From NCBI GenBank assembly GCA_016783145.1, contig JADHXD010000022.1:1-43446 (forward strand): a DNA stretch of 43,446 nt. Reading direction: 5' to 3'. Made by a program: the position numbers and the translations under genes. Under the pieces are notes generated by a model, which saw only the letters and a program-made list of their open reading frames with translations, was not told the origin of the DNA and did no database searches. How positions within the stretch are numbered: position 1 is the first letter of the stretch; every line of letters begins with the position of its first letter. This DNA comes from Anaerolineae bacterium (lineage in GTDB: Bacteria; Chloroflexota; Anaerolineae; JAFGEY01). Below, one piece after another: positions 23,514 through 30,849 of this stretch.

Positions 23514-25427
23514 CTAAGCGCCCTGGCTGTGCCTCTCATAGTTCTCTCTCAGCGGATTGTAGTAGTCGAGCGGGCGCCCACCGACCTGCACCCGGTCGTT
23601 CTCCAGTCTCACGGTCACCCACTTGAGCCATTCGGGCGGATCGCGCTGCGGGTAGTCGAGGCGCTCGAACCCAAACCAGGCGGAGCTTGCCTTGCGGGCC
23701 AGCGAGCTGTGCAGGATGATCTCTGCGCACGTGAGAATGTCCAGGACCTCCAATGCGCGCATCAGCTCGTGCGGGTTCCGGGCGCAGAGCGTGGCAGCCT
23801 CCGCCTCCTTGATCTCGCGGAGCGATCGAAGGCCGATGTTCATCAGTTCTTCGTTCTTGGTGTCCCCACAGTAGTTCTGCATCACCTGCGCGATCCCGCA
23901 CTCCAGCTCTTTCCAGTCTATGCCAGCACTGCGTTCAACGAGTGCATAGACCCGCGTCCTTTCGCGACGCACCTGGTCTGGATCGATCCGCGGTTCGCGG
24001 GCGCGTGTGGCATACTCGGCTGCTCTGGCGCCCGCCCATCTGCCCGTCGAGCAGGCGTGGGATGCCCCGCAGCCATTATAGATCTGCTGACCGGCCGCGT
24101 ATAACCCCTCAAGGCTGCTCCGCAGGTCCCAGTCGTGCATCAGGCCGCCATAGCGCAGCCTCCGCCAACCGATAGGTGCCGGGCCCAACTGGTAGACCTG
24201 AAGCATATCCTGGTCCGGGTTGAAACCGGCTTCGGTCAGGTTGCGATAGACGGGCCACGTCTTGCCTTCCTGACCGATCATCAGCCCAAAGATCGCTCGC
24301 CGCTCGTGCGCGGGCATGCCGGGCAGATCCGCGTACAGGGGCAGGGCGAACTCACCTCGCTTGATCCGCTCGTCCAGATCAAAGACCACGTGCGGCATGG
24401 ATACGGTGCCCCCCTCGCCGCCGCCCAAGATGAGGGCATACAGGCCCTTATCCGGCGTCGGGTGAGAGCGGGCATAGATCGACGTCACGGGCTCACCGTC
24501 CTTGTCCACCCAGGGGATCTCTTTGCCGTTGGCGTCCACGATCGTGCAAGGGTGCCAGGATGCAAAGGAGGTCCCACTGCCAAACATCACGCTGCCGATC
24601 CCTGTGCTGCCGCCCCACTCCTCGTGGCTCGAGTTCTCCATCATCGCAAGCTCGGCGCCGGCGCGCCAGGCCATCGCGTGTCCGTTCCCCGCATTGGTGG
24701 GCGGGCCGTCACGGCCAACCAGGCCTGTCCATTCGGTCGAATAGATCCAAATGCGCTCTGGCGTAGCCATCGAAAGCACCGATGCCTTGGCTTTGAACAC
24801 GTAAAAGGCTCCCGTACGCGTATGCACCCCGGTCGCTCCTACGACCCTGCCGCCCGGCTTGGCGTCCTCTGTGAGCAGGCTGGTGACCATCGTCCGCTCA
24901 TAGATCCTGACCCCCAGCCGCTTGCACTCGTTATACAGCGCGGGCTTCAGGCCCGTACCCCAGACCCGGAGGCAGTGCCTGTTCTCATAGTCATAGGAGT
25001 ACAGGAGCTTGGTCTGCTCATCGCGGAAATCCGCGCCCTCGAACTCATCGCCCGTATCGCGGACCTTGACCCCCATCGCTTCCAGTTCGAGGAGCACCTC
25101 GTAGCTGTCTCGCGCCGTGATATGGGTCGCGATGCCATTGTCGAACCCACCCCGAAAGTCCTCGATCAGTGACCGTGCGTACTCGTCCGGATCGATCGTG
25201 CTGGCAGGGTTCGCCGGGCAATCCATCCAGTGGTCGACCCCGGCGCCAGCGGCTCCGCTGTGCATAGGATGGCTCTTGTCGACCAATACGACGTCCAGCC
25301 CTGCCCGCGCCGCGCTGATGGCAGCATAGCATCCGGCCAGGCCGCCGCCTAGGACGAGGACATCTGCACTGACCTCGGTGCATTCACCGTACTGGATAGG
25401 ATACGGCCACATGAGTGGTTCTACCAT
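23514..25427 (-). CDS. FAD-dependent oxidoreductase, fumarate reductase/APS reductase alpha-like flavoprotein
   Basis: The 637-residue protein begins with an FAD-binding Rossmann motif (VLVLGGGLAGCYAAISAARAG, about 24-43) and ends the flavin domain with SLEGLYAAGQ and GASHACSTGRWAGARAAEYA (about 462-481). A helical C-terminal domain follows (about 490-600). It resembles the succinate/fumarate/adenylylsulfate reductase flavoprotein group, but its substrate is not evident. GGAGG lies before the ATG at 25427. It is coded with a small ferredoxin and lies 132 bases downstream of the ECF sigma and zinc-finger genes, which may control it. Confidence 0.85.
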   Translation of the reverse strand: MVEPLMWPYPIQYGECTEVSADVLVLGGGLAGCYAAISAARAGLDVVLVDKSHPMHSGAAGAGVDHWMDCPANPASTIDPDEYARSLIEDFRGGFDNGIATHITARDSYEVLLELEAMGVKVRDTGDEFEGADFRDEQTKLLYSYDYENRHCLRVWGTGLKPALYNECKRLGVRIYERTMVTSLLTEDAKPGGRVVGATGVHTRTGAFYVFKAKASVLSMATPERIWIYSTEWTGLVGRDGPPTNAGNGHAMAWRAGAELAMMENSSHEEWGGSTGIGSVMFGSGTSFASWHPCTIVDANGKEIPWVDKDGEPVTSIYARSHPTPDKGLYALILGGGEGGTVSMPHVVFDLDERIKRGEFALPLYADLPGMPAHERRAIFGLMIGQEGKTWPVYRNLTEAGFNPDQDMLQVYQLGPAPIGWRRLRYGGLMHDWDLRSSLEGLYAAGQQIYNGCGASHACSTGRWAGARAAEYATRAREPRIDPDQVRRERTRVYALVERSAGIDWKELECGIAQVMQNYCGDTKNEELMNIGLRSLREIKEAEAATLCARNPHELMRALEVLDILTCAEIILHSSLARKASSAWFGFERLDYPQRDPPEWLKWVTVRLENDRVQVGGRPLDYYNPLRENYERHSQGA

Positions 25428-25559
25428 AGGTTCCTCCAGGGCTGCGTTCGATGCGATCTCCCGGCATCCTCACTGACGCGCACCAGGCGGCCGCTGTATG
25501 CCAACGGAAAGGAGTGAGGATCGCTCACAGACTGTGGTCCGGGGAGGGTGAATCGAGGG

Positions 25560-25793
25560 TCATCGAAGCATGCGCAGCGTGGACAGCAGAGCCTCGAACT
25601 CCTCGCGACACTGCTCGCAGTGCTCCAGATGATCCTGCACCAGTGGCATAGCTTCGGCGAGGCTCTTGCCGACCAGCACCGTCTCGGCAAAGCGGTCGAG
25701 CTGCTCAAAGCACTGGGAGCAGTCGATTTCATCTGGTCTGGTGGTGATCACCTCGCGCACGATCTGTCTAAGCGTGTCTGAATCCAAGTCCAT
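25560..25793 (-). CDS. Small zinc-finger (anti-sigma-like) protein
   Basis: The 77-residue protein has CSQC and HLEHCEQC, an anti-sigma zinc-finger pattern. It is clearly paralogous to 20989-21225. It follows the ECF sigma gene by 18 bases, so it probably binds and restrains that sigma factor; this is inference. It has no membrane segment, so any signal would be sensed in the cytoplasm, possibly through the Cys/Zn site. Confidence 0.83.
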   Translation of the reverse strand: MDLDSDTLRQIVREVITTRPDEIDCSQCFEQLDRFAETVLVGKSLAEAMPLVQDHLEHCEQCREEFEALLSTLRMLR

Positions 25794-25811
25794 CGTTACC
25801 CTCTTGCTGGT

Positions 25812-26435
25812 CTACGAGCCAAAGGCAGCCAGCACATCCTGCAACGGCAGGCCCTTGTCCAGCATCCGCTCCTTCAGGCGTTGGCGGGCGTCGTGCAGCA
25901 GTTTGTAAAGCGCGTTGCGGTTGGTCCCCATCTGACGGGCCACCTCGGCCAAAGGCATGCCGTGAATGCGCACCGCCACGAGTGCTCGACGCTGTCTTTC
26001 CGTAAGCTCCTCGGCGATGACTTGGCGCATGGTCTCCAGGATCTCTCGCTGTATGGTCTGCTGTTCGGCACTGGCCGACGGGTCGACCCAGGACTTGGGC
26101 AGAAAGTCGCCGTCGGAGACGCCGGGCAGCCCATCCAGGGACACGTCGCGCCAGCGCCGGCGGCGAAGCTCCGTAAAGGCGACGTGCACGGCGATCTTTT
26201 GAGCCCAGGTGGTGAACCGGCTGTCGCCGCGGAAAGAATCCAGACCATCCAGAACCTTGAGCAGGGCGTCCTGCGCAAAGTCCTCCATGTCGGCTTCTCT
26301 CACGTTGCCGTACTTGGCGAGGGCGTAGCCCAGCCCCCGTACCAGAAGCGCACGCAGGTCATCGAGCGCAGCATCTCGCTGCGGCCCAGGCTGGCTCAGA
26401 TCGCCCACCCACTGCTCGTTGTCGCGCTCCACCAC
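25812..26435 (-). CDS. ECF-type RNA polymerase sigma factor
   Basis: The 207-residue protein has sigma region 2 (ADMEDFAQDALLKVL, then DSRFTTWAQKIAVHVAFTEL, about 48-92) and region 4 (LTERQRRALVAVRIHGM, then AEVARQMGTNRNALYKLLHD, about 143-187). It lacks regions 1 and 3, as ECF factors do. It starts at a GTG with AGGAG upstream. Its own promoter has a housekeeping form. The zinc-finger gene and probably the FAD/ferredoxin genes lie downstream. Confidence 0.92.
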   Translation of the reverse strand: MVERDNEQWVGDLSQPGPQRDAALDDLRALLVRGLGYALAKYGNVREADMEDFAQDALLKVLDGLDSFRGDSRFTTWAQKIAVHVAFTELRRRRWRDVSLDGLPGVSDGDFLPKSWVDPSASAEQQTIQREILETMRQVIAEELTERQRRALVAVRIHGMPLAEVARQMGTNRNALYKLLHDARQRLKERMLDKGLPLQDVLAAFGS

Positions 26436-26488
26436 GGTTGACTCCTGGTTCGATGGCGCATGCCTACGCCTGGTCGGTACGGCTGGTC

Positions 26489-26518
26489 ATTCTATCACGA
26501 TTTCCCTCACGTGTCCAA
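26489..26518 (-). promoter_or_regulatory. Promoter of the ECF sigma gene
   Basis: On the minus strand TTGGAC (26513-26518) and TAGAAT (26489-26494) are 18 bases apart, with a leader of about 50 nt. Confidence 0.5.
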
Positions 26519-26563
26519 AGCCTCCCCAGGTGATCTTCTTGTCCGACCTGCCGGGCGCGACCC

Positions 26564-26593
26564 TTGCAGTCGAGCGGGCCTCTGTGCTATAAT
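26564..26593 (+). promoter_or_regulatory. Promoter of the nitroreductase gene
   Basis: TTGCAG (26564-26569) and TATAAT (26588-26593) are 18 bases apart. The leader is about 30 nt, with GAGGGAGGG before the ATG at 26629. Confidence 0.7.
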
Positions 26594-26628
26594 CGGCCTA
26601 TGAGAATCCAAATACGAGGGAGGGTACA

Positions 26629-27138
26629 ATGGACGTGCACGATCTGATTGCCAAGCGGTACAGTGTACGGGCGTACAAGCCAGATCCGGTGGAGGACGAG
26701 AAGCTGCAGCAGGTGCTGGAGGCGGCACGGCTGGCGCCTACGGCAGCGAACCGCCAGGCTCTCCAGCTCATCGTCATCCACACCACCGGACGAGAGGAGG
26801 ATCTGCGCCGGATCTATGGTCGCGACTGGTTCGTGCAGGCACCCCTGGTCATCTGTGCCTGCGGAATCCCGGAACGGAACTGGGCGCGCATGGACGGCAA
26901 GAACTATAACGATGTCGACGTGGCGATCGTGATGGACCATCTGATCCTCGCTGCGACGGACCTGGGACTGGGCACGTGCTGGATCGGAGCGTTTAACCCC
27001 GACGCGGCACGCGAGGTGCTCGGTCTGCCAGAGGGTGTAGAGCCGGTGGCCTTTACGCCGCTTGGATATCCGGCAGATGAGCCGAGGCCCAAGAAGCGCG
27101 CCGAGCTGTCCGATCTGGTGCGATACGAGACCTGGTGA
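26629..27138 (+). CDS. Nitroreductase family protein
   Basis: The 169-residue FMN protein has the KRYSVRAYKPDPVEDEKL start (FMN-binding R-x-S-x-R), LAPTAANRQ (about 36-44), an AIVMDHLILAATDLGLGTCW helix (99-118) and GYPADEPRPKK at the end. The short length is that of the small nitroreductase subgroup. Activity on nitro compounds or quinones is only a family expectation. Its TGA overlaps the GTG of the next (broken) FAD gene. Confidence 0.9.
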   Translation: MDVHDLIAKRYSVRAYKPDPVEDEKLQQVLEAARLAPTAANRQALQLIVIHTTGREEDLRRIYGRDWFVQAPLVICACGIPERNWARMDGKNYNDVDVAIVMDHLILAATDLGLGTCWIGAFNPDAAREVLGLPEGVEPVAFTPLGYPADEPRPKKRAELSDLVRYETW

Positions 27139-27928
27139 GCGGGTCCACGGTCTGTCGATCGGCGGACGGGACGGTGGAATGTGACGTTGCCATAGTCGGC
27201 GGCAGCCTGGGGGGTGTCGCTGCCGCGCTGGCAGCCGCCGATGCAGGGGCCAGCGTAGTGCTGAGCGAGGCCACGGACTGGCTGGGTGGTCAGATGACCA
27301 GCCAGGGCGTGTCAGCGTTCGATGAGCATCGCCACATCGAATCCTTGCCGCGTGCAAGAACATCGGCACCAGGCACCTGACCAATGACGCGTATCGCCTT
27401 CATCCTGTCGAGTGGAACGTCGGCGAGTCTGCGGGTGCCCTGGCTGCTCACTGCTGCGACACAGGGGCCAGGCCGCACCAGGTCCGGGGCGATCTGGCCC
27501 TGCTCCGCCGTTTCCAGTACGTCCTGCTGCAACGCGGCGTGCCTCTGGCCTGGGCGATCGATGTGCCGGCCTCGCATCCGCTCTTTGTGCCCACGCAGAT
27601 GCTCCTGGCGATGGGTGCTATCCCCTCCGCTGGTCCGCGGTTTGACTCGCTGGAGCTGCGGCTGGATGATCCGTTGTCTGGACGGGAAGCGGCTGCCCTG
27701 CTCGAGGCCGTGGGGAGTGTCCCTGGTGTCGGGGCGTCGCCCCCTCTACCCCAGCCGTGGATCGCCCGCCCGGACGAGATCGCCACGCGGAGCCAGGCTC
27801 TACGTGCGCTTCAGGGGGTCAACTCGGGCGAAGTGACCCTGAGCGACTTCCCCACACTGGGCGAACTGTGCGCGGCGTGGGGGCCAGCTCTCCACGGCGC
27901 CTACGCGCCAGACCAGGAGGACCCATGA
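27135..27928 (+). pseudogene. FAD-dependent oxidoreductase with internal deletion and frameshift
   Basis: The first 65 codons (frame of 27135) give an FAD-binding N-terminus: DVAIVGGSLGGVAAALAAA, then TDWLGGQMTSQGVSAFDEHR. From about 27340, in another frame, the C-terminal domain of the same type of enzyme continues: ILAACKNIGTRHLTNDAYRL, HPVEWNVGESAGALAA, then to the stop at 27926-27928. The catalytic middle (some 300 or more residues in intact family members) is missing. The gene overlaps the nitroreductase stop (GTGA) and the oligoendopeptidase start (ATGA), so it was once part of a coupled operon. Confidence 0.75.
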
Positions 27929-29742
27929 GCTTGCCGGCGAACCCACTGCCACGCTGGGATTTGAGCGCTGTCTTCCCCGGATTGGAATCTCCCGAGTTCG
28001 CGGAGGGCTTTGAGTCGGCTGTCCGGGCTATCGACGAGCTGGTCGCGACCTTTGACCGGCACGACGTCGCACGGCGAGATCCCGTCCCTCTCGACGAGGT
28101 CACTGTGACTGCCTTTGAAGAGGTGGTCGGGCAGTACAACGCCGTGCTCGAAGAGACGCGTACCTTGAGGGCCTACATCCACGGCTTTGTCAGCACGGAC
28201 TCGCGGAATGAGACGGCCCAGGCCAGGGCGAGTGAGCTCCGGCAGAAGACGATGCTGCTGTCACTGCTGGAAACACGGTTCGCTGCGTGGGTCGGTTCGC
28301 TCGACGTCGAGGCCCTTGCCGAGCGTTCTGCACTGGCGCGGGAGCACGCCTACGTGCTCCGCAAGGCCAGGGAAAGGGCCTCGCACCTGATGGCTCCGGA
28401 CGAGGAGGCACTGGCAGCAGAGATGGACCTCACCGGGGGCGCGGCCTGGGCCAAGCTGTACGGGGACTTTGCTTCGCAACTGACGGTCGCTTTCGAGTTG
28501 GGGGGTGAGACCCGGCTGCTCCCGATGAGCGCGGTGCGGAATCTCGCTTCAGACCCCGACCGGGCGGTGCGCCGCCAGGCATACGAGGCAGAACTCGCCG
28601 CCTGGGAGCGAGCCGCTGTGCCCATCGCCGCGGCGATGAACGGCATCAAGGGGCAAGTGAACGCGCTCTGCAGACGCAGGGGCTGGGGTTCGCCGCTGGA
28701 CGCCGCCCTGTTCCTCAACAACATCGATCGCCAGACGTTGGAGGCGATGATGGAGGCCGCGCGCGAGTCTTTCCCCGACTTTCGGCGGTACCTGGCGGCA
28801 AAGGCTCGGGCCCTGGGCCTGTCAAGGCTTGCCTGGTATGACCTCTTTGCCCCTCTGGAGGTTGGCACAGGCGACAGGCCGTGGTCCTTTGAGGACTCTG
28901 CCAGATTCATCCTCGAGCAGTTTGACACCTATTCACCCAGGCTCAGAGCGCTGGCCAAGCGGGCCTTTGGCGAGAGATGGATCGACGCAGAACCGCGGGC
29001 CGGCAAGCGGGATGGTGCCTTCTGCATGTGGCTCAAGGGGGATGCATCGCGGATCCTCGCCAACTACCGGCCGGACTTTGGTGGGATGAGCACCCTGGCG
29101 CACGAGCTGGGGCACGCCTACCACAACCTCAACCTCGCAGGCCGCACGATGCTCCAGCGCACGACGCCGATGACGCTGGCTGAGACCGCGAGCATCTTTT
29201 GCCAGACGATCGTGCGGCACGCGGCGCTAGAGGACGCCGGTGTGCACGAGCAGATCGCGGTCCTCGAGGCCGACCTCCAGAGCGCGTGCCAGGTGGTGGT
29301 CGACATCTCCAGCCGTTTCCTCTTTGAGCGGAACGCCTTGGTGAAGCGCCAGCGCAGAGAGCTCTCTGCTGCCGAGCTGTGCGAGCTGATGGCCGATGCC
29401 CAGGTCGACACGTATGGCGACGGGCTGGACCACGAGACGCTGCACCCCTACATGTGGGCCGCAAAGCCTCACTACTACAGCGCCGATCGCTCCTTCTACA
29501 ACTTTCCCTACATGTTCGGGCGTCTGTTCGGGCTGGGTCTGTACGCGCGCCAACAGGCAGACCCGGAGTGGTTTCGGGCGGGGTACGATGGCATGCTCTC
29601 CTCCACGGGCATGGAGGACGCGGCGAGCCTGGCATCCCGTTTCGGGATCGAACTGCGGACGCCTGGCTTTTGGCAGGAGAGCCTGGACGTGATCCGGGCG
29701 GACATCGACCGGTTTGAGGAGCTGGTGGACGGTCTTGGATGA
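27925..29742 (+). CDS. pepF: Oligoendopeptidase F family zinc peptidase (M3)
   Basis: The 605-residue protein has the HExxH zinc site in LAHELGHAYHNL (about 391-402), with the third ligand Glu in LAETASIF about 25 residues on. The C-terminal YYSADRSFYNFPYMFG and the substrate-binding tyrosines are typical of PepF. No signal peptide is seen, so it digests short peptides in the cytoplasm. ATG 27925 has AGGAGG in front and overlaps the previous frame's TGA; the much longer open frame upstream is not used. Confidence 0.93.
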   Translation: MSLPANPLPRWDLSAVFPGLESPEFAEGFESAVRAIDELVATFDRHDVARRDPVPLDEVTVTAFEEVVGQYNAVLEETRTLRAYIHGFVSTDSRNETAQARASELRQKTMLLSLLETRFAAWVGSLDVEALAERSALAREHAYVLRKARERASHLMAPDEEALAAEMDLTGGAAWAKLYGDFASQLTVAFELGGETRLLPMSAVRNLASDPDRAVRRQAYEAELAAWERAAVPIAAAMNGIKGQVNALCRRRGWGSPLDAALFLNNIDRQTLEAMMEAARESFPDFRRYLAAKARALGLSRLAWYDLFAPLEVGTGDRPWSFEDSARFILEQFDTYSPRLRALAKRAFGERWIDAEPRAGKRDGAFCMWLKGDASRILANYRPDFGGMSTLAHELGHAYHNLNLAGRTMLQRTTPMTLAETASIFCQTIVRHAALEDAGVHEQIAVLEADLQSACQVVVDISSRFLFERNALVKRQRRELSAAELCELMADAQVDTYGDGLDHETLHPYMWAAKPHYYSADRSFYNFPYMFGRLFGLGLYARQQADPEWFRAGYDGMLSSTGMEDAASLASRFGIELRTPGFWQESLDVIRADIDRFEELVDGLG

Positions 29743-29772
29743 GGCCGGGCGCACCTCGTCCGCCCAACGAGG

Positions 29773-30816
29773 TCACCACTCTGTCTGGCGGGCCGTGATC
29801 GCCAGGCCGTCCGGCGGCAACTGGGCCTGCAGCCAGCGGACCTCGTCTTCGGAGAGCTTGCCCGACAGCAGAAGAGGTTTGGATCGGAGCACTCTCCGAA
29901 AGATGGGCAGCATCTCCTCCAGCGTGGGCCCTGGTGGGGATGTCTCCAGCGTCACCTGGATCGCCTGTGGGCGTTCCACGGACAGCAGCGCGTCAACGGT
30001 GTGCAGCGAGCACGAATGCAGGTGGATGATCGAATAGTCCACGCTCTCGCAGATCTGCACATCGCAGGGCAGGAACCACTGAGCATAGTGCGCCGCAGAG
30101 AGAAAAGCCGTGGCGTCACACTGCGTGCGCACCACGGTGCCCGGGGCCCAGATGCCGAACGGGCTGACATACCCGCCCTCGACCGGTGGGATATGTGCCA
30201 GCAGTTCGTGTAGGATCTCGACAAAGACACCCGTCGCTTGCTGAAGAAATCTCTGCAGGGACTCGGGATGATCGTAGAGGGAAAAGCTCATCAGCTCGGG
30301 TCCCAGCACCGCTTCTGCCAGGTCGCTCGGCCCTCGCATCGTCGGCTGTACCACCGCGAACCGCCCACCGCTCCGCAGGGCCAGCAGGTCGGTCAACCGC
30401 ACGAGCAGGTTGAACCAGGCCTCATCGCGGTGCACCGCGCTCTGTTCCCACTCCTGCCAACTGCTCACGAAGGCCATCGTGCGCATGCTCCCGCCCTGAA
30501 TGGTCGCCCGGATCGGTGTGCCCAAGATGGCCTCCACCCAGGGCACGCGCCCGTAGGGGTCGGCAGTGCGAAAGAGATCGCCCCGTACCTCCAGGGCACC
30601 AGGCGCCTGCAGCGGGCCCGCGAGGCGGTCCACGTCCAGCATCTCGGGCCTGAGATCCAGGTCGGTCGATGCCAGCGTCCCATCGGACAGGGGCAGCCAC
30701 AGGTCGCCCAGTGGTTCGCTCTGCACGGTGGCGAACAGGGATCCCTTGCGCTGCCACCACCTGGCGTGGCGCTCCAACAGGGCCAGCCCGTCTGCGTCCA
30801 AGGTGATCGTCTGCAT
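29773..30816 (-). CDS. Uroporphyrinogen decarboxylase-like (URO-D superfamily) protein
   Basis: The 347-residue protein is likely in the same broad superfamily as 21318-22541, although the two are distant. Visible are GSMRTMAFVSSWQEWEQS (about 147), GPELMSFSLYDHPESLQRFL (about 209), VEGGYVSPFGIWAPGT (about 250) and IIHLHSCSLHTVD (about 297). HemE's Arg-rich N-terminus is missing. It is the last gene of the glycan operon. GGAGGCG lies before ATG 30816, which is preferred to 30840. A methyl-transfer or other role in sugar breakdown cannot be assigned from sequence. Confidence 0.6.
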   Translation of the reverse strand: MQTITLDADGLALLERHARWWQRKGSLFATVQSEPLGDLWLPLSDGTLASTDLDLRPEMLDVDRLAGPLQAPGALEVRGDLFRTADPYGRVPWVEAILGTPIRATIQGGSMRTMAFVSSWQEWEQSAVHRDEAWFNLLVRLTDLLALRSGGRFAVVQPTMRGPSDLAEAVLGPELMSFSLYDHPESLQRFLQQATGVFVEILHELLAHIPPVEGGYVSPFGIWAPGTVVRTQCDATAFLSAAHYAQWFLPCDVQICESVDYSIIHLHSCSLHTVDALLSVERPQAIQVTLETSPPGPTLEEMLPIFRRVLRSKPLLLSGKLSEDEVRWLQAQLPPDGLAITARQTEW

Positions 30817-30849
30817 AGAAGCGCCTCCTACAGGGTGCACTCGGACTGC

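Noticed and set aside
27384-27836. Plus-strand frame of 150 codons inside the broken FAD gene
   Set aside because: It is rich in Arg, Ser, Cys and Trp; the recognisable C-terminal domain of the FAD oxidoreductase lies in another frame of the same DNA.
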